A DNA stretch of 64,000 nucleotides from the NCBI GenBank assembly GCA_017412605.1, contig JAFPWY010000001.1, forward strand, positions 82,801-146,800. The letters run 5' to 3'. The position numbers and the translations under genes were made by a program. The DNA comes from Fibrobacter sp. Lineage in GTDB: Bacteria; Fibrobacterota; Fibrobacteria; Fibrobacterales; Fibrobacteraceae. This document shows positions 1 to 8,463 of this stretch, piece after piece. The notes under the pieces were generated by a model. It was not told the origin of the DNA. It searched no databases and was given only the letters and a program-made list of their open reading frames with translations. How positions within the stretch are numbered: the first letter of the stretch is position 1; each line of letters starts with the position of its first letter.

Positions 1-1138
1 GCAGTATCTCGATGGGGTAGTTTATCTTCTGGCCGACAGAGCCTGCCCCGTCGTTTTCGACATACTTGATGTTGCGTTTTTTCAGGACGTCGAACACCGC
101 TTCCACCACACGCGCCGAGCTTTCGGCTATTGTCTCGTCGTCGCTGTATTTTTGGTAGACCTTGAGCGTTCCGCCGGGGAGCTTCTTGGCGACTTCGTCC
201 AGGATGGTGCTGATGGAGTCCATGTTTGGCGTGACCCAGACCCCGTACCACCAGTGGCGATTCTCGACGCCCTTGTACTCGCCGCCGTTAATTTGCATGG
301 GATGGACGGTCGTGGGTTTGGATTCCGAGAAGAAGAGGATTTCGCGGTCGTTCTCGAGAGCGTAGGCGCGGATCTGGATTTGCTCCTGCTTGGGTGCGTT
401 GAGGGCGAGCAGGTAATCCTTGTCGAACTTCAGCGAGGCGCCGAGGGTTACGGAGGTGTCGGGGTTCACGAATTCCGTCGACACGCTCGTGTCGGTGACG
501 CCCTCTATCCAGGTCTTAAGAGCGATCTTTTTCCAGCGGCAGGGAACGCTGCTCTTTTTTTCGCAGGTGTTGCGTACCGTTATGCCGACCGGCACAGGAA
601 GCGGTTCTCCCTTCGAGCCCTTGAAGTCCTTGTACATGAGCGAGTACTGGTTCGCGAACGCTCCGTAAATGTCGTCCTTGGAAATCAGCACGGCAGCGTC
701 GAGCGTCCGGATGGCGTGCTGCGTATAGATATCGTTGTAGATACTGTCGTAGAGCACCTTGTAGAGCGAATCGTAGTCGGCATCCTTCAGGCTGTCGACA
801 AGCGCTTCGCGTATGGAGTCCATCCAGTCTTCGGAGTAGGTGTTGTCGAAGAGGATATTGTAGATCGTGTCCACGTAGGGCTCGGCATAGAGGCTGTCCC
901 AAAGGGTCTTCGTGACTTCCGAGCGTATGGCATCGGCGAGGGAGTCGACATCGACTTTCTTGGTATCCTTGGTGACCTTCGTGCGTATGGCCTTGGCGAG
1001 AGAGTCGACATTGACTTCCTCGGCGTCCTTGCCGGCAACGCCGTCTGCACCGTCTTCGCCGGAACAGGCCGTAAAGGAGAACGTGAAGGCTGCCCAGGCA
1101 GCAAGCATAATGGATAAGAGTCTGGAACGCGATAACAT
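1..1138 (-). CDS. Secreted lipoprotein, C-terminus beyond the window
   Basis: This reading frame has no stop before base 1, so the gene is truncated by the window edge with at least 379 residues visible. The start at 1138 is chosen because AGGAGAG lies 6 bases upstream. The N-terminus is a lipoprotein signal: basic residues, a hydrophobic stretch, and a lipobox FTAC with Cys25. The mature part opens with a short collagen-like stretch (GEDGADGVAGKD), then two near-repeats around KVDVDSLA, then a region rich in DSLY and DSIY. A folded region follows from about residue 170. I do not recognise the later domain. Lipoproteins beginning CxGEDG with Asp/Ser/Tyr repeats look typical of Fibrobacter surface proteins, so a surface role is an inference only. 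Confidence 0.75.
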   Translation of the reverse strand, partial: MLSRSRLLSIMLAAWAAFTFSFTACSGEDGADGVAGKDAEEVNVDSLAKAIRTKVTKDTKKVDVDSLADAIRSEVTKTLWDSLYAEPYVDTIYNILFDNTYSEDWMDSIREALVDSLKDADYDSLYKVLYDSIYNDIYTQHAIRTLDAAVLISKDDIYGAFANQYSLMYKDFKGSKGEPLPVPVGITVRNTCEKKSSVPCRWKKIALKTWIEGVTDTSVSTEFVNPDTSVTLGASLKFDKDYLLALNAPKQEQIQIRAYALENDREILFFSESKPTTVHPMQINGGEYKGVENRHWWYGVWVTPNMDSISTILDEVAKKLPGGTLKVYQKYSDDETIAESSARVVEAVFDVLKKRNIKYVENDGAGSVGQKINYPIEIL

Positions 1139-1174
1139 GATGGCTCTCCTTTCTTTATGGGGACTCGGCATCGG

Positions 1175-2395
1175 CTATGAGCCTTTCCGCCTGTTGATGA
1201 CCTTGTTATAAACTTCTATCTGGCGCTTGATGATGCCGTTCCATTCGAAGCATTCGGCGATGCGCCTGCGGGCGCCTTCGAGCAGGCTCACGACAAGTGC
1301 GCGGTCGCTGGCGAGGCGCTTGAATGCGTTGGCCAGTGCCTCGGGGTCCTTCTCGGGAACGAGTATGCCGGAATCGCCGTCCACGACGACGTCGGGGATT
1401 CCGCCCACGTTGCTCGCGACAACCGGCAGCCCGAGTTCCATTGCCTCGATGAGCACGACGCCGAGGCCCTCGGTGTCGCCCTTGTGGTCGACGATCGCAG
1501 GCAGGACAAATACGTTCGCGGTGCGGTATTCGTGCGCGAGGTCTTCCGGAGAGAGCTTGCCCGTGAACACGATGTGCGGGTACTGCAAGGCTTGCTGCTT
1601 GAGCTTTTCGGTGAGGTCGCCCACGCCAACGATGCGGATTTCGAACTTGTCGGCGGGAAGGAATTTTGCGGAGTCGATGAGGTAGCAGATGCCCTTGCGC
1701 TCGATATGCCGACCGACAAAGAGAATCTTGAACTTGCCGTCGACCGGATGCGGAACGACACTCTCGTTCCTTGCACCTTGAGTCTCGAGCCCCGAGTCTC
1801 CTTTCTCGTCTAAAGTCGTCCCGTACGGGCTCCATTCGACGTCTACGTTGCGGATGGCCTTGATCTTGCCCGCGGTAAAGCTAGAGTTCGCGAATATGGC
1901 CCGCGCCTGCCCGATAGCGAATTTCAGCAGCGGCTTCACCCATTTCTTCTTGCGGATGAGCAGGAGTTCCGCTCCGTGGAAGTTCAGCACCAGCGGGATG
2001 CGCAGGAGCTTGGATGCGCCGAGAGCGATATAGGCGTGCGGGAACGGCCAGTGGGCGTGGATAACGTCTGGCTTCCACTTGCGGCAGATGGAAAGGCACT
2101 TGAAGAACCCGCTGATGATGTAGGGAATGGCGAGGAGCTGCAGCCAGGGCTTGCTTGCCATCTTGGAGGGGGCGCCCTCCTCGTGCGTAAGGATTTCCCA
2201 GCTAGCGGGCGCGTAGCGGAAACGGTTCACGCGCGTGCCGTCGATTTCGTGACTCTTGAGCCCCTTGTATGCCGGGGCGAGTACCTGGATTTCGACGCCG
2301 GCCTGCTTGAGGTGCGCGACGGAGGTACGGAGCCAGGGGACTTCGGCGTCTTCCTGGAACCGGGGGTAAACGGAACCGATGACCAGAACTTTCAT
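1175..2395 (-). CDS. Glycosyltransferase family 4
   Basis: A 406-residue GT-B fold glycosyltransferase. The N-terminus MKVLVIGSVYPRF is the usual first beta strand of the acceptor domain, followed by the acceptor-side motif HAHWPFPHA. The donor domain contains KILFVGRHIERKG and the nucleotide-sugar motif EGLGVVLIEAMELGLPVVAS near residues 305-325, whose two Glu residues form the E-x7-E signature. The frame stays open upstream to 2614, but the start at 2395 fits the family. It also overlaps the stop of the preceding gene as ATGA, so the two are probably translationally coupled. The likely role is transfer of a sugar from a nucleotide sugar to a lipid or glycan in envelope polysaccharide synthesis. 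The substrate cannot be told from sequence. Confidence 0.85.
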   Translation of the reverse strand: MKVLVIGSVYPRFQEDAEVPWLRTSVAHLKQAGVEIQVLAPAYKGLKSHEIDGTRVNRFRYAPASWEILTHEEGAPSKMASKPWLQLLAIPYIISGFFKCLSICRKWKPDVIHAHWPFPHAYIALGASKLLRIPLVLNFHGAELLLIRKKKWVKPLLKFAIGQARAIFANSSFTAGKIKAIRNVDVEWSPYGTTLDEKGDSGLETQGARNESVVPHPVDGKFKILFVGRHIERKGICYLIDSAKFLPADKFEIRIVGVGDLTEKLKQQALQYPHIVFTGKLSPEDLAHEYRTANVFVLPAIVDHKGDTEGLGVVLIEAMELGLPVVASNVGGIPDVVVDGDSGILVPEKDPEALANAFKRLASDRALVVSLLEGARRRIAECFEWNGIIKRQIEVYNKVINRRKGS

Positions 2396-2853
2396 GTGCT
2401 TGCTGCTGCCGCCTTTTGCTGCATGTCCTGGATGCAGGCGGGATAGACAATGGGGGTCACCAGGGTCGAAAGGATGCTCGACACATGGGGGAAGTTGTTT
2501 ATGTTGGCGGTCTGCTCGATACGGCCCTTGACGCGCATCCAGCCTTCCGCCTTGGAATCGAGGAGTAGCATGCCCAGCCCGGCCTCGTTTTCCAGGAATC
2601 CGATGATATCGCATCCCCTGTTGTTCTTGGCCAGGGCTTCCAGGAATATTTCCCAGAACTTGCTGTTGTCTTCTTCGTTACCGAGCTTCTTGGCTATCTG
2701 TTCAAAGTTGAACTCGAGGTACACGAACGAGGTCTTGTCCTCGTCGCTGCGGATAATTTCCTCCTGGCAACGCCGTTCAAATAATTCCTTTGTGTATATG
2801 GAAATATTGAACCGGTGTTTTCCAATCAAATTGAAGAGCTGTTCCTTCATCAT
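2392..2853 (-). CDS. Small cytosolic protein, degenerate GGDEF-like
   Basis: A 153-residue protein without signal peptide or membrane segment. The central part reads as a short alpha/beta domain with the phrases SFVYLEFNF, NRGCDIIGFLENE and LGMLLLDS. These resemble core strands of GGDEF-derived domains, where a D-x-x-G-x-L turn precedes a glycine-rich strand, but no GGDEF signature is present. Nucleotide cyclase activity is therefore not expected. It sits directly upstream of the GT4 gene with a 4-base stop/start overlap, so it may regulate or accompany polysaccharide synthesis. The gene is real on the evidence of coupling and codon use; the fold is a tentative reading. Confidence 0.6.
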   Translation of the reverse strand: MMKEQLFNLIGKHRFNISIYTKELFERRCQEEIIRSDEDKTSFVYLEFNFEQIAKKLGNEEDNSKFWEIFLEALAKNNRGCDIIGFLENEAGLGMLLLDSKAEGWMRVKGRIEQTANINNFPHVSSILSTLVTPIVYPACIQDMQQKAAAAST

Positions 2854-2881
2854 CGATTGGAATTTAGTCTATTTTTTGGGT

Positions 2882-4762
2882 ATGCAGAGATTGATCAAGT
2901 TAAAAAAAGTGCTGAAGAACAGTGTTTTGGCTTCGGCGGTGGAGGGATTCAAGTCCCTGAAGGTGTCCATGGGCAAGTACCGCCCGCTTTCACCTGCCGA
3001 AATCGAGTTTCTCGAGAAGAACGGCAACCATTGTGAAGACTGGTCGAAGGTCTTGGTGGAACCGGCGTTCGTCCCGAACCGCATCTACCGTTCGGTGTTC
3101 ATGGGCGATGTCTACCTGCCTGCATTCTTTGGTACTCTGCTTTTGCCTGGGGATGTCTCGTTCCCGACGGGCATATACGATAGTCTCGTGCATAACAGTA
3201 TTATCGAGAACGCGCTCGTGTACAAGGTCGCGACACTCAGCAACGCGCTCGTGCGCCGCGGCGCCGTCGTCCAGAACGTGGGCGCACTTGTCGGCAACGG
3301 CAAGATCAACTACATGATGGGGACAGGCATTTCCGTGGGCAACGAGATGGGCGGCCGCATGGTGTACGTGTTCCCCGAGATTACGACGGACTTGGTGGAT
3401 GTGCAGCTTTTCCATAAGGCCGATTCTGCGACCGAAGAGGCTTTCAAGGAACAGCTGATGGCCTACCGCGACGAGTGCGTCATGCCCTATGCCATCGTGG
3501 GCAAGGGTGCCGTCGTGAGCAATACGAATATCGTGCGCAACAGCTGGATAGGCGAGCACGCCCGTGTCGAGGGTGCCGCCAAGGTACGCAATTCCATCAT
3601 CATGAGTTCGCTTGAACGTTCCACGCACGTCTACGATTCCGTGATTCTAGAGAACTCCAACCTGCAGATGGGCGTGAGCGTCCATACCGGTGCCGAGATA
3701 CAGAGGTCGGTGCTCATGGAACGCTGCAAGGTAGGGAGCAAGGCCATCGTCAAGTCTTCCATCGTGGCGCCGTGCTGCCATATCGAGGAAGCCGAGGTGA
3801 ACTGCTCCTACGTGGGGCCGATGACGCAGATGCACCACCATTCGCTGCTAATTGCTGCCCTGTGGCCGGAAGGTTGCGGCAACCTGGGCTATGGCGCGAA
3901 CGTCGGCAGCAACCACACGGGTCGCATGCCCGACCAGGAAATCATGCCGGGACAGGGCATGTTCTTTGGGCTCGGCGTGAACATCAAGTTTCCCGCCAAC
4001 TATCGCGAGTCGCCTTTTACCTTGGTCGCAAGCGGCGTGACGACGTTGCCGCAGCGGCTCAAGTTCCCGTTCTCGCTCATCCGTCCCGGCGACCCGCAGC
4101 TGATGGGCGTGCCCGCTCGCTTGAACGAGATTATCCCCGCGTGGAACTACGCGAAGAACGCCTACGCGATGGACCGCAACGCTTACAAGTACGCCCAGAG
4201 GGGCAAGGGGGCTGTGGCTCCGTCGTTCTATAACATGTATAGCGCCGAGACCGCCCGCTGCGTGTTCGATGCCTATGAACGCCTGCAGGGTGTCACTGTG
4301 CGCGACCTTTATACCAAGCGCGAAATTGACGGACTCGGCGAGAACTTCATGCGCGAAAGCGTTCGCCAAGATGCCCTGCGCGCCTATGCGGAATACCTGG
4401 AACGCTACGTGCTCGACATGCTGATATCGCTCGTGGAAAACGACGGCTCGCTTGCCTCGCAGGCCCCGCGTGAACTCCGCCGCCTGGTCGCTGGCGACGT
4501 GAACCGCGACATCATGCGTGTCGTGCCGCTGCCCGAGACGTTCGATGAGCTGGTCAAGCGCTTCCGTACCCTTGAGAAGGACTGGTTCGACCGTGTGGGT
4601 CACGGGCTCGACCGCGACAGCGCACGAGGCCGTGAGATATTCGACGACTACGACGATGCGCATCCGGTGGATGCGGCCTTCGTGGAGTGGGAGAAGACGC
4701 GCTTCGAGGAATCCATCCGCCGCCTGAATGCCGTGGCCAAGATGGTGAAGCCGGAAGGGTAG
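2882..4762 (+). CDS. DUF4954 family left-handed beta-helix protein
   Basis: A 626-residue protein matching DUF4954, a family of about 600-700 residues seen in Bacteroidetes and Fibrobacter. Residues from about 60 to 400 show hexapeptide-like periodicity (NSIIENALVYKVATLSNALV; VSNTNIVRNSWIGEHARVEGAAKV), the mark of a left-handed parallel beta-helix like that of sugar-nucleotide acyl/uridylyltransferases. A conserved block GANVGSNHTGRMPDQE follows. The C-terminal third is helical and charged. The start MQRLIKLKK at 2882 is preferred over the longer open frame because the upstream part overlaps the divergent gene at 2392-2853. No clear ribosome binding site is visible. The activity of the family is not established; a sugar-nucleotide role is an inference from the fold. 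Confidence 0.8.
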   Translation: MQRLIKLKKVLKNSVLASAVEGFKSLKVSMGKYRPLSPAEIEFLEKNGNHCEDWSKVLVEPAFVPNRIYRSVFMGDVYLPAFFGTLLLPGDVSFPTGIYDSLVHNSIIENALVYKVATLSNALVRRGAVVQNVGALVGNGKINYMMGTGISVGNEMGGRMVYVFPEITTDLVDVQLFHKADSATEEAFKEQLMAYRDECVMPYAIVGKGAVVSNTNIVRNSWIGEHARVEGAAKVRNSIIMSSLERSTHVYDSVILENSNLQMGVSVHTGAEIQRSVLMERCKVGSKAIVKSSIVAPCCHIEEAEVNCSYVGPMTQMHHHSLLIAALWPEGCGNLGYGANVGSNHTGRMPDQEIMPGQGMFFGLGVNIKFPANYRESPFTLVASGVTTLPQRLKFPFSLIRPGDPQLMGVPARLNEIIPAWNYAKNAYAMDRNAYKYAQRGKGAVAPSFYNMYSAETARCVFDAYERLQGVTVRDLYTKREIDGLGENFMRESVRQDALRAYAEYLERYVLDMLISLVENDGSLASQAPRELRRLVAGDVNRDIMRVVPLPETFDELVKRFRTLEKDWFDRVGHGLDRDSARGREIFDDYDDAHPVDAAFVEWEKTRFEESIRRLNAVAKMVKPEG

Positions 4763-4769
4763 CGCTCCG

Positions 4770-5327
4770 GTGGAACAGGTATTGCTCTACATATTGCTCG
4801 GTGTCGAAGTCGTGCTGCGCATTGTGCTCGAAGTGCGCGAACGCAGGCTGACCCAGGTTCGCGGCGGCGTGTTCGCGTTCCTTCGCATTGTGCCGCTTCT
4901 AAACGACATCGTGCCGCTGCCCGAGATGCGCAAGGCGCCCGCCGCGTCCGCTTTTGTCGAGAAGCACGAAGAGGGGCACAAGAGTTTACATCACGGCATC
5001 CTGCGCAGCGTCACGAAGATTATCTTCCTCATTGTTGCGGTATGGTTCTTGGCAGCGATGCTGACCCGTTTCGGCTTCTCGATTTACGAGTCGGTGCTGT
5101 GGCTGCACCTGGCGGCGATTCCCTTCCGTGCGATATTCCATCTGTACTGCTGGAACCAGGAATACGAAGCCGATGCGTATGCAATGAAGCAGCTGGGCAA
5201 GGCCAAGACCAAGGAAGCCATGCGCGAACTTGCGCTTTGCGAAATTCCCTACACCAAGCTGTTCGCCGTCATATACCGCGAACACCCGACTGCGACGCTT
5301 CGCCAGCGCCACCTTCTTGGGAAATAA
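4770..5327 (+). CDS. Small membrane M48-like metallopeptidase
   Basis: A 185-residue integral membrane protein starting with GTG, 7 bases after the preceding stop, with GGAAGGG upstream. Three peptidase signatures are visible: the zinc motif HEEGH at residues 66-70, a second zinc motif EYEAD at 131-135 that matches the third-ligand motif of HtpX/Ste24 (M48) enzymes, and a late HPTATLRQRHL similar to the M48 HP-x-x-x-R motif. Hydrophobic segments lie at about 4-20, 83-97 and 107-127. It is much shorter than HtpX (about 290). It likely follows the DUF4954 gene in one transcript. Function as membrane-protein quality control is inferred from the family. Confidence 0.75.
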   Translation: MEQVLLYILLGVEVVLRIVLEVRERRLTQVRGGVFAFLRIVPLLNDIVPLPEMRKAPAASAFVEKHEEGHKSLHHGILRSVTKIIFLIVAVWFLAAMLTRFGFSIYESVLWLHLAAIPFRAIFHLYCWNQEYEADAYAMKQLGKAKTKEAMRELALCEIPYTKLFAVIYREHPTATLRQRHLLGK

Positions 5328-5373
5328 AAAGTACAAATAAAGTAATCTATTCCCTGCGGGAGTCAGGGAAAGC

Positions 5374-5697
5374 CTAGATGTCTTTTCCGCTGCGGGCGAG
5401 GAACGCAAGCGTAATGAAGGCGCCCCCGACAAGCCCGATAAGCGGGAGGTCCGCCTGGTTCTGCAGGAACATCTTGAGGAGCCTGACCAGCTGCGACGAA
5501 AGAAACGCATAGCCTGCGCTGCACAGCACGACGAACAGAGCGAACCGTCCGAGGTACGGGATGCTCCGCGTAATCTTCTTGAAGTAGTTGTTGATGTATG
5601 CGCCGTAGATCATCAGCACGGTTGCCACGAGACCCACCGAGATGGAGTCCATGTGGACGCGCAGGAAATTTGCGAACTGGTGAATGTAGGGCTGCAT
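5374..5697 (-). CDS. DUF3392 family inner-membrane protein
   Basis: A 107-residue protein with a layout I recognise as DUF3392, a small membrane family described from Vibrio and relatives. It has an N-terminal helix, a membrane segment ISVGLVATVLMIYGAYINNYFKK, a basic loop, and two further hydrophobic segments (FALFVVLCSAGYAFLSSQLV; LIGLVGGAFITLAFLA). It is convergent with the M48-like gene. A weak inverted repeat, TTCCCT at 5350 and AGGGAA at 5365, lies between them and may help terminate both. No Shine-Dalgarno is evident before the start. Function of the family is unknown. Confidence 0.75.
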   Translation of the reverse strand: MQPYIHQFANFLRVHMDSISVGLVATVLMIYGAYINNYFKKITRSIPYLGRFALFVVLCSAGYAFLSSQLVRLLKMFLQNQADLPLIGLVGGAFITLAFLARSGKDI

Positions 5698-5747
5698 ATA
5701 CCGAATATATAAAAAACGCTCCCATGCATTCTTTTTATTATTGGCGT

Positions 5748-6737
5748 ATGTTCAGGTCCATCGCCGTTATCCTTGTCTTGCTAATCCTGTGCGGTTGCGC
5801 GGCAACTAAGCAAGTGGGCTATTCGTCAAAGGATGCGACCCGCGGGCTTGTCTATATAAACAACAAGCAGGGTGCTACGGCCGTCTATATCGATGGCGAG
5901 TTTGTGGGGAGCACACCGATGAATGTCTCCCTTGTGCAGGGCGAGCACCACATTACCATGAATTACGGCGGAAAGATCGTTTTGGACACGACTTTCACTG
6001 TCACGGACGACTTTGAAAGGAACGGCAATGCGATTATGATGGGTGGAGCCGTCACGGGATTCATCACCATCCTTTTAGTTCCGTTCCCCGTAAATATGCT
6101 TGCGTCCACGGTTCCGGTTATTCTCGCGGGCGTGTCGGCGCGGATAAATACAGACATGATTGTCGTCAGTTCGCGGGAAGGTATCGATGCGACCGCCAAG
6201 CCTTTGCCCAGTGCCCCGGATACGCTCCCGGCGCCTGCCACAGCTGCTGCGGTTGCCCCAGTCGCCACTACGAATCAGGACGGCATGAACATGTACGCCA
6301 TTGATACGGACAAGTACACATTTTTGATGGAAAGGCGCGGCGAGAAGATTTCGAAATTTGTGTCGGCGGGTTCCATCTGCTATGAAGCGTCAAACGATCT
6401 GGTGTGGATGAACCATGCGCAAAGTCAGCAATCGGTTGTTCTCGCCAGTGACGAGTTTTTCCCGTGCGAAATAGATTCGCTTCCTTATCCGAGCCCATTG
6501 CTGTCTTCGCTTAAATGGGTGGGTGGCGTGACAGCTATCTGGGGAGTTATAGGCGCTGTTGCGGGTGGCGAAATGAAGTCGACAATTGCGGGTTTAGGCG
6601 TGGGCTTGGCCCTTTTTGGATTACCGACCTACCTTATCGCTCACAAAGTTACCGAATCCCAGAATCAGCGTACCTGCAGGCTCTTGAGGAGTCAGGAGCA
6701 GGTGAGGGAATGGTACAGGCAGTATCCTTGCCATTAG
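5748..6737 (+). CDS. PEGA-domain lipoprotein
   Basis: A 329-residue lipoprotein. The start at 5748 gives a compact signal peptide ending in lipobox LCGC with Cys17. Residues about 30-85 form a PEGA domain (GLVYINNKQGATAVYIDGEFVGSTPMN, then GEHHITM), a beta-sandwich found in surface proteins. A hydrophobic segment follows (VTGFITILLVPFPVNMLAS) and then a Pro/Ala-rich linker. A second part ends with another glycine-rich hydrophobic stretch (AIWGVIGAVAGG) and a Cys-containing tail. The two glycine-rich hydrophobic stretches are unusual for an outer-membrane lipoprotein and suggest membrane insertion. Its stop overlaps the stop of the convergent next gene by 4 bases. Exact role unknown. Confidence 0.75.
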   Translation: MFRSIAVILVLLILCGCAATKQVGYSSKDATRGLVYINNKQGATAVYIDGEFVGSTPMNVSLVQGEHHITMNYGGKIVLDTTFTVTDDFERNGNAIMMGGAVTGFITILLVPFPVNMLASTVPVILAGVSARINTDMIVVSSREGIDATAKPLPSAPDTLPAPATAAAVAPVATTNQDGMNMYAIDTDKYTFLMERRGEKISKFVSAGSICYEASNDLVWMNHAQSQQSVVLASDEFFPCEIDSLPYPSPLLSSLKWVGGVTAIWGVIGAVAGGEMKSTIAGLGVGLALFGLPTYLIAHKVTESQNQRTCRLLRSQEQVREWYRQYPCH

Positions 6738-7573
6738 AAAACGAATCCGATACCCGTGTCAAAGAACCAGTAGTGCCCGGTGAAGGCTTTCCCGAGATAG
6801 ACTGTGGTCCCTGCCGAAATCTGCACGTGTTTTGCAATCAGGTACGACGCTCCGAAATATTGCGAGATGATGTAGGGAAAATCGAAGGATATGTCGCGAT
6901 TCTGAATTTCGTCGTCCCACCAGGGCCTGTAAAGGAACGGCGCGTAGGAGAGGGCAAATTCCTTTATCGGGAACAGGTTTAAAAATCCGCCGAATCCCCC
7001 GTGGAACTTGGTTTCATGGCATTTATTGCAGTCAAGCTCTCCATAATCATCCATGTCCCCTGCCAACGTTCCTTCTACCGATATCCACTGGCCTTTTGCA
7101 GAAAAGTTGTTCATGCTCAAGTTTAGGTAAGCCGTTATGCCTGCTTCGACAAACCGCGAATTGATTCCGGCGGATGCGCGAATAAAGGGAAACGGATCGA
7201 GTCCGAATCCGAGTCCCCACATGGAAATCCGGTTCTTGCTGAAGTAGTCGAATGCTCCCGTAACCGGGAATCGCAAAAGCCGGTATGCGATATTTGCGTC
7301 GCTCTTTTCCAGTTTGTATCCGCCGCCGCCCGTGTTCGCCTCTTCGTTCGTGAGTCCGTGGAGTTGCCACGTTTCCTTGTCGAACTTGCGGATTTGTACG
7401 CTTGCGCGCTTGACACTTGACTTTTCGTCCATCGAGAACGCTGCCCCTGTATAGGGGGCCGGAGCGTAGACATCGAATGTGCCTTCCGTGATGCTCGCCT
7501 TCGACCAGCTGCATCCGCAGAGATTTATAAAGATGCAGGCGGCTATCGCGTATATGGCGAGAGTGAATCTCAT
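6734..7573 (-). CDS. Lipoprotein with beta-barrel-like body
   Basis: A 279-residue protein with signal peptide and lipobox NLCGC (Cys21). The rest is rich in alternating aromatic and small residues typical of outer-membrane beta strands, for example RISMWGLGFGLDPFPFIRA and VEAGITAYLNLSM. It ends in FFDTGIGFVF with a terminal Phe, the common ending of outer-membrane barrels. A CxxC pair (DCNKCHETKFHGG, near residues 180-195) might bind metal or haem, but nothing else supports that. Its start overlaps the stop of the upstream ttcA-like gene as ATGA, so the two are probably cotranscribed. No family recognised. Confidence 0.65.
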   Translation of the reverse strand: MRFTLAIYAIAACIFINLCGCSWSKASITEGTFDVYAPAPYTGAAFSMDEKSSVKRASVQIRKFDKETWQLHGLTNEEANTGGGGYKLEKSDANIAYRLLRFPVTGAFDYFSKNRISMWGLGFGLDPFPFIRASAGINSRFVEAGITAYLNLSMNNFSAKGQWISVEGTLAGDMDDYGELDCNKCHETKFHGGFGGFLNLFPIKEFALSYAPFLYRPWWDDEIQNRDISFDFPYIISQYFGASYLIAKHVQISAGTTVYLGKAFTGHYWFFDTGIGFVF

Positions 7574-8292
7574 AGCAGATAATCCATGCGGATGTTCCGC
7601 ATGCTTTCGAACAAGTTAGCCTTCAGCGTGGAGTTACCCTTGGTGAGGCTCTTGATTTCTTCGCGGATGCTCTTGCGGTGGGAGGCCTTCGAGAACTCGC
7701 AGGTACACGTGAACTTGCGGATATCGGCATCCTCGGCGTATTCGATGATTTCGCTTTCTTCGCAGTAGCACAGCGGGCGGATGATGCTGCACGGATATTT
7801 TTCGTAGGGCACCATCGGCGGCATGCCGCTGAACTCGCCCTTGTACAGCATGTTCATCAAAAGCGTTTCCACGATGTCGTCCATGTGGTGGCCGAGCGCA
7901 ATCTTGTTGTAGCCGTTCTCGCGGGCGAACTTGATGAGCTCGGTGCGGCGCTGCGTGCTGCACCAGTAGCAGTTGAGCTTGCGGCCTTCCTTGAGCCGGC
8001 CTTCCACGGCCACGTCCTTGAAGTAGAATGGAATCTGCGGGTACTGCTCTGCCATGCGCTGCAAGAATTCGCGCGGGGCCTTGTCGGCAAAGTCGCTCTG
8101 GATGTGGATGGCCCCTATTTCGCAGTTGGGCAGAAACTTGCCCATGCGGCTTGCCAGTTCCATCAGCAGCACGCTGGAATCCTTGCCGCCGCTCACCGCG
8201 ACGAGCACCTTGTCACCGTCCTCGATCAACTTGAAATCGTGGAGCGCCTTGGTAATCTTCTTGCTGATACGTTTACGAATTGCTGATGACAT
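7570..8292 (-). CDS. ttcA: TtcA-like tRNA 2-thiocytidine biosynthesis protein
   Basis: A 240-residue adenylating thiolase of the PP-loop superfamily. The ATP pyrophosphate-binding loop SGGKDS is at residues 34-39, a CxxC pair (CYWC) at 108-111, GHHMDD at 134-139, and further Cys at 168, 175, 177, 196 and 198. TtcA enzymes use an iron-sulfur cluster held by Cys residues to thiolate cytidine 32 of tRNA. Here the second Cys group reads CTCEF rather than a standard pair, so the exact subfamily (TtcA or a close TilS/TtcA relative) is not certain. It leads a two-gene unit with the lipoprotein downstream by a 4-base overlap. Confidence 0.8.
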   Translation of the reverse strand: MSSAIRKRISKKITKALHDFKLIEDGDKVLVAVSGGKDSSVLLMELASRMGKFLPNCEIGAIHIQSDFADKAPREFLQRMAEQYPQIPFYFKDVAVEGRLKEGRKLNCYWCSTQRRTELIKFARENGYNKIALGHHMDDIVETLLMNMLYKGEFSGMPPMVPYEKYPCSIIRPLCYCEESEIIEYAEDADIRKFTCTCEFSKASHRKSIREEIKSLTKGNSTLKANLFESMRNIRMDYLL

Positions 8293-8299
8293 AAGTAAT

Positions 8300-8410
8300 A
8301 TAAGCTATGAGGTGTGAGGTCGCTCCCTTCGGTCGCTTTGAGGTATGAGGTTTCAGATATTTATACTCATCGCTCATAGCTCACGGCTCATTGCTCGCGC
8401 CTCGCTCCTT
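8300..8410. repeat. Degenerate heptad repeat array
   Basis: The spacer upstream of ttcA is built of degenerate 7-bp units in two orientations. The left part reads gctatga ggtgtga ggtcgct and later tgaggta tgaggtt. The right part reads ctcatcg ctcatag ctcacgg ctcattg ctcgcgc ctcgctc. The two halves are roughly inverted copies and could fold into a long imperfect hairpin. The same unit recurs in three other spacers of this window. Confidence 0.8.
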
Positions 8411-8411
8411 A

Positions 8412-8441
8412 AACAAAACGGGCCCGCTTTCGCGAGGCCCG
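8412..8441 (-). terminator. Rho-independent terminator of dnaN
   Basis: CGGGCC at 8420-8425 pairs with GGCCCG at 8436-8441, with an inner CGC/GCG pairing around TTTC. On the minus strand the hairpin is followed by GTTTTGTTT. It lies 22 bases after the dnaN stop. Confidence 0.75.
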
Positions 8442-8463
8442 ATTAGTTTATTCTTTATCCTTG

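Noticed and set aside
152..1117. Long plus-strand open frame opposite the first lipoprotein
   Set aside because: The minus strand has a ribosome site, signal peptide and lipobox over the same bases. The plus frame is an antisense by-product of GC-rich codon bias.
2392..2853. Active diguanylate cyclase
   Set aside because: No GGDEF or catalytic residues are present; only a weak strand pattern remains.
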